From NCBI GenBank assembly GCA_015490315.1, contig WFYB01000133.1:1-7555 (forward strand): DNA of 7,555 nt. Direction: 5' to 3'. The notes under the pieces are model-generated. The model saw only the letters and a list, made by a program, of their open reading frames with translations, ran no database searches and had not been told where the DNA came from. Within the stretch, counting starts at the first letter, position 1, and every line of letters starts with the position of its first letter. The position numbers and the translations under genes are program-made. Of the stretch, positions 1 through 5,848 are shown one piece after another. This stretch comes from Sulfurovum sp. (GTDB lineage Bacteria; Campylobacterota; Campylobacteria; Campylobacterales; Sulfurovaceae).

Positions 1-573
1 ATCATAGGTATCTTTGGTGAGACGCTCGAGTTCGGCACGCTCCTGCGGGGTCCACTCTCTGGTAAACGTACCCGCCTCCTTGTAGGTTCCCTGCTTGACC
101 ACTTGGGGCTTGACACCGACCTTACGCATCAACTCTTCGATATTTGCACTCTCCATGATCACCCCTATGGAGCCTACGATGGCACCGGGGTTGGCGATGA
201 TCTTTTTGGCATAGATGGAGGCGTAGTAGCTGCCGCTTGCCATGATCCCCTCTGCATAAGCGATGACGGGCTTCTTCTTGGTTAGATCTCTGATCGCATA
301 GGAGATCTCGATAGAGGGCGGCACTGCACCGCCTGGTGAGTTGACACTAAGCAGCACCCCTTTGATACGGGGGTTCTTCGATGCCTCCTCGATCTCTTTG
401 AGTACCGCTTTGGCATCAAAGATGGGACCTGTAAGTTCGATCTCCTGAAGGTTGGCAGGTTTGAGAGGGGCAGCCGATTTTGGCATGAGTACTACCAGTG
501 CGATGAGCAAAAAGAGCATCCCCAGAAAGTGCTGACCGATCCATTTGATGATATCTGATATTTTTTTAAACAT
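1..573 (-). CDS. sppA: Signal peptide peptidase SppA, short form (S49 family); C-terminus outside window
   Basis: This is a membrane-anchored serine protease thought to degrade leftover signal peptides and other membrane-embedded fragments. The frame is open for 191 codons from ATG 573 to base 1 and continues past the window edge; the short SppA family is usually about 300 residues, so roughly the last third is missing. Residues 15-30 form a hydrophobic N-terminal anchor. NSPGG at 78-82 matches the family's conserved glycine loop. The nucleophile is Ser113 in MASGSYYAS, and the general base is Lys165 in TYKEAG. Their 52-residue spacing equals that of Ser147/Lys199 in Bacillus subtilis SppA, as I recall it. 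The family usually has SGG after the nucleophile; here it is SGS. The start is supported by AGGAGAG upstream. The ATG lies inside the end of the deaminase gene (8-base overlap), so the two are probably translationally coupled. Confidence 0.93.
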   Translation of the reverse strand, partial: MFKKISDIIKWIGQHFLGMLFLLIALVVLMPKSAAPLKPANLQEIELTGPIFDAKAVLKEIEEASKNPRIKGVLLSVNSPGGAVPPSIEISYAIRDLTKKKPVIAYAEGIMASGSYYASIYAKKIIANPGAIVGSIGVIMESANIEELMRKVGVKPQVVKQGTYKEAGTFTREWTPQERAELERLTKDTYD

Positions 574-1780
574 ACTGCTCTCCTGCGATATAGACACTGC
601 TTGCCTTTTTGGTATGGAGGATACTCCATAGCGCGATCTCTTCATCACTCTGCGGGATATCCGGCAGTGTGAGCAGTGCAAAGTCTGCCGCCTTGCCGAC
701 CTTGATCTCCCCTGCATCGAGCTGCAGTGCTCTTGCAGCCTTGATCGTGACAGCATCGATGAGGCTCTGTGCAAGCCGTTTGATCTCAAGATCGTGATGG
801 AGCATCAGTGCCGCACGCATCTCATCAAGCAGACTGAGAGAGTCGTTGGAGCTCAGCCCATCGGTTGCTACTGAGAAGGGCAGCGGCAGGCTCTCTATCT
901 TGAGACGACCTACACCGAGATACCGGTTGGAGCGTGGGCAGTGGGCGATGCTGTGCCCTTTGGATGCGAGATGATCGAGCTCCTCCTTGTTCGCCTGTAC
1001 CGCGTGGACAAAGAGTGCGGGGTAGTGGTCAAAGGCATGGATGAACTCCTCTACGGTCGTCACTGGAGTAGAGGTGTTGAAGTACTTTTCAAAAAAGGCT
1101 TTGAATGTCCCCTCTCTCTTCTCGAGCCACTCACGTTCCGCCTGTGATTCGAGGAAGTGGGTCGTTAGCGGTATCTTGCGTTTTTTCGCTTCCGTGACCG
1201 CTTTTTGGAGGATCACCGGATGTACCGAGTAGGGGGCATGGATCGCGACAGCCGGTGTGATCCTGCTGCTTGGTTCAGTCTGGGTAGAGGCTTCGAGGCG
1301 TTCGAGCCAGTCATTGTAGAGCATATCGGCATACATCGGATTGGAGCCGATAAGCTCATTGAAAAAGACCACACGCTGCGGCGCGTTCTCGCACACTTCC
1401 AGCTCGGTACCGAAGCTCGAGATGGCACCAAACGAGGTGATGCCGCTATTGAGCATTTCATTGATCTCATGCTCCATGACGCTGTTGTCACACTCTTGCA
1501 GCAGTTCGTCGCGGTTGGCGATGACTGAGTCGAGCCACGGCATGAATGCCCCGTAGCGAAGTGAAGTACGGTTGGCAGAGAACTCCAGATGCACATGTGT
1601 ATTGATAAAGCCGGGATAGATCACGGTATAGGGTGCACTCTTGATGCGCTCGGCATCAGGGTACTTGTCAAGGAGCGCCTCAAAAGTGTCGATCTCTTCG
1701 ATCTTCTCGCCAAAAGCGATCGCACGGTTCTGTAGATAGACACCGCCGCTGTAGATATAGTCTGCTGTGATGATTTTCAT
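566..1780 (-). CDS. mqnX: Aminofutalosine deaminase-type metal-dependent hydrolase (menaquinone, futalosine route)
   Basis: This 404-residue protein is a COG0402-type amidohydrolase, the fold of SAH and aminofutalosine deaminases. The expected reaction is deamination of 6-amino-6-deoxyfutalosine to futalosine in menaquinone synthesis (gene also called mqnF). The N-terminal beta sandwich is followed by a metal-binding HVH (His62, His64). Then come HAPYSVHP at 181-188, THFLES (His208, Glu211), a further His at 259 in FVHA, AHCPRSN at 279-285 and TDGLSSND with metal ligand Asp307. The C-terminus, about 350-404, returns to the sandwich domain with VGKAADFALL. Length is normal. The start is ATG 1780 behind a weak purine-rich site. 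It begins 16 bases after the toxin gene and overlaps sppA. In Campylobacter and Helicobacter the MTAN nucleosidase can act directly on aminofutalosine, so the exact role here is inferred from family and neighbours. Another deaminase substrate is possible. Confidence 0.82.
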   Translation of the reverse strand: MKIITADYIYSGGVYLQNRAIAFGEKIEEIDTFEALLDKYPDAERIKSAPYTVIYPGFINTHVHLEFSANRTSLRYGAFMPWLDSVIANRDELLQECDNSVMEHEINEMLNSGITSFGAISSFGTELEVCENAPQRVVFFNELIGSNPMYADMLYNDWLERLEASTQTEPSSRITPAVAIHAPYSVHPVILQKAVTEAKKRKIPLTTHFLESQAEREWLEKREGTFKAFFEKYFNTSTPVTTVEEFIHAFDHYPALFVHAVQANKEELDHLASKGHSIAHCPRSNRYLGVGRLKIESLPLPFSVATDGLSSNDSLSLLDEMRAALMLHHDLEIKRLAQSLIDAVTIKAARALQLDAGEIKVGKAADFALLTLPDIPQSDEEIALWSILHTKKASSVYIAGEQYV

Positions 1781-1796
1781 TTTTTCTCTTTTTTCT

Positions 1797-2171
1797 TTAT
1801 AGTAATGTATAGTTAGGATTAAATGTTTTGGTTACAATAGCATGAATCTCTTTAAGTGTGTTGTGCTGGAGATGGCCTATCTTCTCAACAAACCGCTCAT
1901 TGGCAAAGTTTTTGATCTGGAAGCAATCAATTGCAGACTTTTTTGTAAGTCCATTCTCTTTGCTTGGGTCAATTTGAAACATCCATGGATAATTGCTATA
2001 GGGAGGTTTCCAATCTGTGACAGGGACGATTGTTTTGAGTGGTAGGCGTCCAATGGTATTATGCGAGATAACAACCGCCGGTCTTAGCTTGGAGATTTCG
2101 CTTCCGATTTTTGGATGAAATTTGACCATCCAGATATCTCCTTGCAAAATCGCTTCTTCCTCAATATTCAT
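1797..2171 (-). CDS. MazF/PemK-type endoribonuclease toxin
   Basis: This is the toxin of a type II toxin-antitoxin pair; MazF/PemK proteins cleave mRNA, often at short specific sequences. The 124-residue version begins at ATG 2171 and shows the family pattern: QGDIWMVKF at 10-18 (first strand), LRPAVVIS at 29-36 with Arg30, and VPVTDW at 49-54 with Thr52. Arg30 and Thr52 correspond to the catalytic Arg25 and Thr48 of B. subtilis MazF (recalled). The end, KIGHLQHNTLKEI at 97-109, matches the usual C-terminal helix. The frame is open further upstream, with ATGs at 2183 and 2237, but the fold begins right after 2171 and the 2237 start would overlap the antitoxin by 77 bases. The chosen start overlaps the antitoxin stop by 11 bases. 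GC is about 40% by hand count, below the genes on either side. Cleavage specificity cannot be read from the sequence. Confidence 0.88.
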   Translation of the reverse strand: MNIEEEAILQGDIWMVKFHPKIGSEISKLRPAVVISHNTIGRLPLKTIVPVTDWKPPYSNYPWMFQIDPSKENGLTKKSAIDCFQIKNFANERFVEKIGHLQHNTLKEIHAIVTKTFNPNYTLL

Positions 2172-2418
2172 ACAGATCACCATTATCAGAAGCAAGCTCT
2201 TGACTAAATGTTTGATAGGCTTTGTCTTTGAGTGCAAGGTTCACACCGTTTTGCCATTTGTCTATCTCTTTTTGTTTAATATAGTTTTCGATCGCTTCGT
2301 TATAGATCGTTGAAAGAGAAACATGAAGCTCCTCTTTTAGTGATACTGCTTTCTCTTTGAGTTCACGCGGGATATTGAAGGTCACTTTTTCCATTTCACT
2401 ACCATATGATTGTGCCAT
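2161..2418 (-). CDS. Ribbon-helix-helix antitoxin of the MazF/PemK pair
   Basis: This 85-residue protein is the presumed antitoxin and autorepressor. Residues 10-16 (EKVTFNI) give the DNA-contacting beta strand, followed by PRELKEKA as the start of helix 1, a turn near 31-34, and STIYNEAIENYIKQ as helix 2. That is the ribbon-helix-helix (CopG/MetJ-like) fold. Residues 50-85 form a polar tail ending in SDNGDLYEY, the usual toxin-binding part. The start at 2418 is preferred over the internal ATG at 2394 because AGGAGA sits at ideal distance before it. It comes first in the pair, overlaps the toxin by 11 bases and follows a consensus promoter containing a small palindrome, an arrangement typical of self-repressed modules. 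GC is about 37%, low for the window, which suggests horizontal acquisition. I cannot name a specific family such as MazE or PemI from the sequence alone. Confidence 0.85.
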   Translation of the reverse strand: MAQSYGSEMEKVTFNIPRELKEKAVSLKEELHVSLSTIYNEAIENYIKQKEIDKWQNGVNLALKDKAYQTFSQELASDNGDLYEY

Positions 2419-2444
2419 ACTTATTCTCCTTATCTATTTTATGT

Positions 2445-2473
2445 ATTATAGCATGGCATGATCTTTGTGTCAA
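2445..2473 (-). promoter_or_regulatory. Perfect sigma70-type promoter for the toxin-antitoxin operon
   Basis: On the minus strand, TTGACA (2473-2468) and TATAAT (2450-2445) are both exact consensus and are separated by exactly 17 bases (2467-2451). Transcription would start near 2438, about 20 bases before the antitoxin ATG and just upstream of its AGGAGA site. The match needs no allowed mismatches, which is rare in Campylobacterota, where -35 elements are usually weak. It probably also carries transcription into the deaminase and sppA genes. Confidence 0.88.
2452..2460. promoter_or_regulatory. Candidate operator: CATG-G-CATG palindrome in the promoter spacer
   Basis: CATG (2452-2455), one central base, then CATG (2457-2460) form a 9-base inverted repeat exactly between the -35 and -10 elements of the antitoxin promoter. 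Ribbon-helix-helix antitoxins bind short symmetric half-sites at their own promoters, so a dimer or tetramer bound here would block RNA polymerase. The placement and symmetry are seen directly; the binding is inferred. The palindrome is short enough to arise by chance. Confidence 0.5.
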
Positions 2474-2493
2474 TCCTGATCCTTTTTGTAATC

Positions 2494-2524
2494 TTGCTTC
2501 AGATTAAATCTATTTCGCTAAAAT
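2494..2524 (+). promoter_or_regulatory. Candidate promoter for the aroQ-to-mnmA gene row
   Basis: GCTAAAAT with the hexamer TAAAAT at 2519-2524 resembles the -10 form common in Campylobacterota, and it leaves a leader of about 25 bases before aroQ. A poor -35 candidate, TTGCTT at 2494-2499, is 19 bases away; weak -35 regions are usual in this group. AGATT-A-AATCT at 2501-2511 is a small palindrome between them. The ribosome site AAGG (2546-2549) precedes ATG 2556. Confidence 0.45.
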
Positions 2525-2555
2525 ATTCACCAAATTATGAATTGTAAGGTAGAAC

Positions 2556-3035
2556 ATGAAAGTAGTAGTCATTCAAGGTCCAAATCTCAATATGCTCGGT
2601 GTCAGAGAGCAGGGTATTTACGGTCAGATGAAATTGGAGGATATCCATGCACAGATGAAAGCCTTTGCGCAGCAGCAAGGACTTGAGATAGAGTTTTTCC
2701 AAAGCAACCTGGAGGGTGAGATCGTCGACCGTATCCAGGAGTGTGTTGGGGATGCCGACGGTATCATCATCAACCCGGCAGCCTATACCCACACCTCTGT
2801 GGCGATCAGAGATGCGATCGCAGCGGTACAGATCCCGACGATTGAAGTACACCTGAGCAACATCTATGCACGTGAAGAGTTCAGACAGAAGTCCTATATC
2901 GCACCGGTATGTGCGGGACAGATTAGTGGCATGGGGCCTTTCGGGTATCATCTGGCAATGGTAGGCATCACACAGATCCTCAATGAACTCAAGATGATGA
3001 AAGAGGCACAGCAAAAAGCCCAGCAGCAGGGATAA
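2556..3035 (+). CDS. aroQ: 3-dehydroquinate dehydratase, type II
   Basis: This enzyme dehydrates 3-dehydroquinate to 3-dehydroshikimate in the shikimate pathway that leads to chorismate, the precursor of aromatic amino acids, folate and menaquinone. At 159 residues it has the usual length, and forms a dodecamer in the family. All the active-site positions I know from the Mycobacterium tuberculosis enzyme are present with a constant offset of two: Asn10, Arg17, Tyr22 (base), Asn73, His79, His99 (acid), Arg106 and Arg110. Visible motifs are IQGPNLNMLG at the start, INPAAYTHTS at 72-81 and EVHLSNIYAREEF at 97-109. The last 15 residues are Gln/Lys-rich and carry no catalytic residue. It is the first gene of the plus-strand row, and its product feeds chorismate to the menaquinone route represented on the other strand. 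Confidence 0.97.
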   Translation: MKVVVIQGPNLNMLGVREQGIYGQMKLEDIHAQMKAFAQQQGLEIEFFQSNLEGEIVDRIQECVGDADGIIINPAAYTHTSVAIRDAIAAVQIPTIEVHLSNIYAREEFRQKSYIAPVCAGQISGMGPFGYHLAMVGITQILNELKMMKEAQQKAQQQG

Positions 3036-3052
3036 TCGCTCCATAATACTTA

Positions 3053-3068
3053 CGGGCAGCGATGCCCG
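3053..3068. repeat. Perfect hairpin with GCGA tetraloop between aroQ and pepQ
   Basis: CGGGCA (3053-3058), GCGA (3059-3062) and TGCCCG (3063-3068) form a six-pair, GC-rich stem closed by a GNRA tetraloop. It lies in the 48-base gap between two genes and ends 15 bases before the pepQ start. No T-run follows, so it is not an intrinsic terminator. It could be an mRNA processing or stabilising element, or one copy of a REP-like genomic repeat; there is no second copy in this window. Confidence 0.6.
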
Positions 3069-3083
3069 CCTACAAGGTCACCC

Positions 3084-4103
3084 ATGAACTATATGCTCAA
3101 AGATGAAAACGCTATCTATTACGAATGCGGATATAGCTGCGACAATGCACTCTATCTGCGTTTTGGCAAAGAGGCGTACTTTATTACCGACGGACGCTAC
3201 ACTGTGGATGCCAAAGAGCACGTCAGAGATGCAGAGGTACGTATTGCTGCTGATCTCTATGCCGAGGCGGTTAGGTTGATCAAGAAGCATCGGATCAAAA
3301 AGATCGTTTTTGATCCCAAAGAGTGGACGGTGTTTGGCTTTGAACGTATCTCATCGGCGGTGAAGTGCCGACTCGTTCCCGAACCGGACTTTTCTCACAA
3401 GAAGCGTATCATCAAGAGTGACGAAGAGCTCAAGATCCTTGCCAAAGCGGCAAAGCTCGGGCGCAAAGCCTTCAAGCACCTCGCCAAAGAGATCCGAAGC
3501 AAGGGGTTTGGCAAAGATGAGTATGCACTGACCTATATGGCAAAGAGTGTGCTGAGTGACTACGGCAGATACGATCTCAGCTTCGATCCGATTGTTGCGA
3601 TCAATGCCAATGCAGCCAAGCCGCATGCGACACCGACAGAGACGATCCTGCAGAAAGATGATCTGCTGCTTGTCGATGCGGGGCTGAAGTACAAGCGCTA
3701 CTGCAGTGACAGGACACGCACGGTGCAGGCAGATAAGTATCTGATGTTTGATACCCATCAGCGTTTCAAACGCAAGAAGATACAAAAAGCGTACGATCTG
3801 GTACTCAAAGCACATGACCATGCTATCGCCAAAGCGCGCAGCGGGATGAAAGCCAAAAAGGTCGATGCCCTGACCCGCGACATCATCACTAAAGCGGGAT
3901 ACGGCAAGTACTACGTCCACTCTACCGGACATGGCGTAGGGCTCGACATCCATGAGATGCCCTATATCTCCTCCCGCTCAGAGACACATATAGAGGATGG
4001 TATGGTCTATACGATCGAGCCGGGTATCTATATCCCCGGAGAGTTCGGTATCCGTATCGAAGATATGGTCGCGATGGTAGACGGCAGAGCAAAAGTACTA
4101 TGA
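3084..4103 (+). CDS. pepQ: Xaa-Pro aminopeptidase/dipeptidase (M24 family)
   Basis: This is a cytoplasmic metallopeptidase predicted to remove residues next to proline, either from peptide N-termini (aminopeptidase P) or from Xaa-Pro dipeptides. Residues 1 to about 110 form the N-terminal creatinase-like domain. Residues from about 115 form the pita-bread catalytic domain. The five dinuclear-metal ligands are all present: Asp198 (LLLVDAGLKY), Asp209 (CSDRTRT), His283 (TGHGVGLDIHE), Glu312 (IEPGIYIPGE) and Glu326 (IRIEDM). His181 (KPHATPT) and His290 are the usual accessory histidines. At 339 residues it is a compact member, normal for Campylobacterota. ATG 3084 follows AAGG at 3074-3077. The exact specificity (PepP or PepQ) is not decided by the sequence. 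It lies between aroQ and folK but has no evident pathway link to either. Confidence 0.92.
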   Translation: MNYMLKDENAIYYECGYSCDNALYLRFGKEAYFITDGRYTVDAKEHVRDAEVRIAADLYAEAVRLIKKHRIKKIVFDPKEWTVFGFERISSAVKCRLVPEPDFSHKKRIIKSDEELKILAKAAKLGRKAFKHLAKEIRSKGFGKDEYALTYMAKSVLSDYGRYDLSFDPIVAINANAAKPHATPTETILQKDDLLLVDAGLKYKRYCSDRTRTVQADKYLMFDTHQRFKRKKIQKAYDLVLKAHDHAIAKARSGMKAKKVDALTRDIITKAGYGKYYVHSTGHGVGLDIHEMPYISSRSETHIEDGMVYTIEPGIYIPGEFGIRIEDMVAMVDGRAKVL

Positions 4104-4108
4104 CAGGG

Positions 4109-4129
4109 AGCAGGTTTTAGGTAGCAGGT
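4109..4129 (+). repeat. Short imperfect tandem repeats (AGCAGGT) after pepQ
   Basis: AGCAGGT occurs at 4109-4115 and again at 4123-4129, and the GGTAG/GTAGG theme continues to about 4135. The run is purine-rich on the plus strand and fills the first half of the 70-base gap between pepQ and folK. It resembles a decayed simple-sequence repeat. No function is evident. Confidence 0.5.
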
Positions 4130-4134
4130 AGTAG

Positions 4135-4152
4135 GGTGTGTAATCACACACC
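4135..4152. repeat. Seven-pair hairpin between pepQ and folK
   Basis: GGTGTGT (4135-4141), loop AATC (4142-4145) and ACACACC (4146-4152) form a perfect seven-pair stem 22 bases before the folK start. The following bases are AAATGAATAAAG, with no T-run on either strand, so a standard terminator is unlikely. It may stabilise or process the polycistronic mRNA between the two genes. Confidence 0.55.
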
Positions 4153-4173
4153 AAATGAATAAAGCAGGGAAAT

Positions 4174-4686
4174 ATGGTAAGAAGAAAACAACTCAGTGAT
4201 ACCCTGACATTGATTTCTACTCCTCATTTTCCCTATAATACAGATAGAAGAAATAGCGGGGCACACAGAGCGCTGCTTGGTATCGGCGGCAATATCGGTG
4301 ATACGCTCAGGCGTTTTGAACATCTCTTTTGGGTGCTACAGCGCAGCAGGCTGCTTGAGATCATAGAGTGCTCGCCGATATTGAGAAATCCTCCTTTTGG
4401 CTATACCGAGCAGGAAGATTTCTACAATGCACTGATCCTTGTAAGTACGAAGCTTCCGCCCAAAGCGCTTTTGCGCTACATTTTGCGTATAGAGAAGCGT
4501 TTCGGACGTAAGCGCAGTTTCAAGGATGCACCGCGCACGCTTGATATCGATATGATCTACTATGAGGGTGTCAGGATGGAGACAGAGCGCTTGAGCCTGC
4601 CGCATCCAGGACATCTGAGCAGAGTATCGGTGCAGATACCGCTTGGATATATGAGAGAAAAAATAGAAAATACAGGAATGAGATGA
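4174..4686 (+). CDS. folK: 2-amino-4-hydroxy-6-hydroxymethyldihydropteridine pyrophosphokinase
   Basis: This enzyme moves pyrophosphate from ATP to 6-hydroxymethyl-7,8-dihydropterin, the step before dihydropteroate synthase in folate synthesis. It has 170 residues. After an N-terminal extension of about 32 residues, which I recall as usual in Campylobacterota homologues, the core begins with LLGIGGNIGD at 34-43. PFGYTEQEDFYNALI at 74-88 is the pterin-loop region. APRTLDIDMIYY at 119-130 is the signature, with Arg121 and the two Mg-binding aspartates Asp124 and Asp126 (Asp95/Asp97 in E. coli). LPHPG at 142-146 is the conserved C-terminal motif. The start is preceded by CAGGGAAAT, a modest ribosome site. 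The stop overlaps the flhF start in ATGA, so flhF is probably translationally coupled to it. Confidence 0.95.
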   Translation: MVRRKQLSDTLTLISTPHFPYNTDRRNSGAHRALLGIGGNIGDTLRRFEHLFWVLQRSRLLEIIECSPILRNPPFGYTEQEDFYNALILVSTKLPPKALLRYILRIEKRFGRKRSFKDAPRTLDIDMIYYEGVRMETERLSLPHPGHLSRVSVQIPLGYMREKIENTGMR

Positions 4687-5783
4687 TCAACGAAACATTT
4701 GTAGCAAGCGACCCGAAATCAGCATACGATCAGGCTGTAGAGAAGTACGGCAGTGATGTCAAGCTCGTCTCGGCAAAACAGCTGAAGTATGATGACGGCA
4801 AGCTACGCTGCGAGGTGGTCATCGCTGTACCCAAAGCACTCTTCATGGAACGCTCCTTCGGTCTGGCAGAAGAGCTAGGTAGCAGCAAAGAGGAGAGTAC
4901 GGACGCTGAGGCGGCACTGACAGGTGAGATAGGCGCATTGAAAGCAGAGCTTGAGAGCATGAAGCAGGGGATTAAGGAGGAGATACTCGAGCAGAACGAT
5001 ATCGCTTCAGAGGTCAAAGCGCTCTTTATGAAAAAGGGTATTGCCGAGCCGTGGCTTGATGCACAGCTGGCAAGTCTGATCGGCACAGAGCTGCTTGATG
5101 ACAAAACGCTGCTGGTCTCCTATCTGCTTGAGGAGATCGATGAAGCACTTAAGCTCAAGGAGGAAGATCTTACTCTCTCCAAAGTGATGATGCTTGTCGG
5201 TCCTACAGGTGTGGGCAAGACCACGACCATCGCCAAGCTTGCGGCACGTTATGCCTATCTGCTCGATCAGCCCTACCGGGTCGCGCTGGTCAACCTCGAC
5301 AGCTACAAGGTCGGTGCGGTCGAACAGCTGGCACACTATGCCCAGATCATGCAGATAGAGCATATCGCCGTCAACGGTGTAGAGGAGTTCATGGGGGCGA
5401 TGCAGCGGCTGGCAGATTATGATGTGGTTTTGATAGATACTGCCGGGATGTCTCCCTACGATACCCAGAAGTTCATCAAAACCGTGGAGTATGTCAACAG
5501 CGATCTGCATCGGGCGATGGAGGTGACGCTGGTACTGCCAGCGACAGTCAAGTATGAAGATATGGAGGATATCCATAAAAACTTCTCTTTTCTGGGTCTT
5601 GATTCGCTGATCATCTCCAAGTTTGACGAGACAAAGCATTTTGGTACACTGCTCAATTTCATGCTGCTGTATGATATCCCAATGTCCTATTTCAGTACAG
5701 GACAGGAGGTGCCTGACGACCTGATGGTCGCCAGCAAAGAGTACCTGCTCGAACGCTTCATCGGTGATATTCATGAGGGCTAA
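4683..5783 (+). CDS. flhF: Flagellar biosynthesis GTPase FlhF
   Basis: FlhF is an SRP-family GTPase that marks the pole for flagellar assembly and, in Campylobacter and Helicobacter, takes part in sigma54 flagellar gene expression. Residues 1 to about 60 are the B domain, and about 60-110 are an acidic, coiled-coil-prone linker. The helical N domain covers about 105-165 and the G domain 167-362. GTP motifs are all intact: GPTGVGKTT (173-181), LDSYKVGAVEQL with Asp206 (205-216), DTAG (252-255), SKFDE (312-316) and STGQEVPDDL (338-347). The 366 residues are shorter than the roughly 460-480 I recall for Helicobacter and Campylobacter FlhF, the difference lying in the B domain and linker. The adjacent gene is not flhG, the usual partner ATPase. 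FtsY and Ffh are excluded by the B domain and G-domain details. Confidence 0.94.
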   Translation: MINETFVASDPKSAYDQAVEKYGSDVKLVSAKQLKYDDGKLRCEVVIAVPKALFMERSFGLAEELGSSKEESTDAEAALTGEIGALKAELESMKQGIKEEILEQNDIASEVKALFMKKGIAEPWLDAQLASLIGTELLDDKTLLVSYLLEEIDEALKLKEEDLTLSKVMMLVGPTGVGKTTTIAKLAARYAYLLDQPYRVALVNLDSYKVGAVEQLAHYAQIMQIEHIAVNGVEEFMGAMQRLADYDVVLIDTAGMSPYDTQKFIKTVEYVNSDLHRAMEVTLVLPATVKYEDMEDIHKNFSFLGLDSLIISKFDETKHFGTLLNFMLLYDIPMSYFSTGQEVPDDLMVASKEYLLERFIGDIHEG

Positions 5784-5847
5784 AGCTGCCGGCATGGAGC
5801 TTCGCAGAGATCTCCCGCAGGATGCGGCTGAAGGCAAGGGGAGCTAA
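5773..5847 (+). CDS. Possible 24-codon leader ORF bridging flhF and the next gene
   Basis: A small frame opens at ATG 5773, inside the last codons of flhF, and closes at TAA 5845-5847, one base before the next gene's ATG at 5849. It would encode 24 mostly charged residues starting MRAKAAGMEL. Only a weak ribosome site is visible. It could serve translational coupling, be the stub of a deleted gene, or be chance. I do not recognise the sequence. Confidence 0.2.
   Translation: MRAKAAGMELRRDLPQDAAEGKGS
5836..5843 (+). promoter_or_regulatory. Ribosome binding site that fixes the orf160 start at 5849
   Basis: AAGGGGAG lies five bases before ATG 5849 and is the best Shine-Dalgarno match in this stretch. 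The alternative ATG at 5822, in the same frame and nine codons upstream, has only GCAGG directly touching it, which is too close to work well. The shorter protein is therefore preferred. Confidence 0.65.
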
Positions 5848-5848
5848 A

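Noticed and set aside
1797..1837. Separate promoter for the deaminase gene at the 3' end of the toxin gene
   Set aside because: TATACA (1811-1806) could be a -10, but the nearest -35-like TTGTAA (1837-1832) is 20 bases away and the region is simply AT-rich. It is too weak to list as a feature.
2172..2237. N-terminal extension of the toxin to ATG 2237
   Set aside because: The extra 22 residues precede the normal start of the MazF fold and would overlap the antitoxin by 77 bases. The ATG at 2171 fits the usual overlap.
1797..2451. TTATAG at both ends of the toxin-antitoxin patch as a target-site duplication
   Set aside because: It occurs at 1797-1802 and 2446-2451, but six AT-rich bases are expected by chance, and the right copy is part of the -10 element. 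No transposase or inverted repeats are present.
2535..3044. Minus-strand open frame of 169 codons opposite aroQ
   Set aside because: aroQ carries every catalytic residue on the other strand. This frame extends into the divergent promoter region and has a shadow-type composition.
3351..3953. Minus-strand open frame of 200 codons opposite pepQ
   Set aside because: It is a shadow of the M24 peptidase with no motif of its own.
4135..4165. Intrinsic terminator after pepQ
   Set aside because: The stem is good, but neither strand has a T-run after it, and folK continues closely in the same direction.
5007..5837. Long minus-strand open frame (276 codons) opposite flhF
   Set aside because: It lies wholly antisense to flhF, whose GTPase motifs are all intact. 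The translation is Cys/His-rich with no domain pattern, as expected from the complement of a biased gene.
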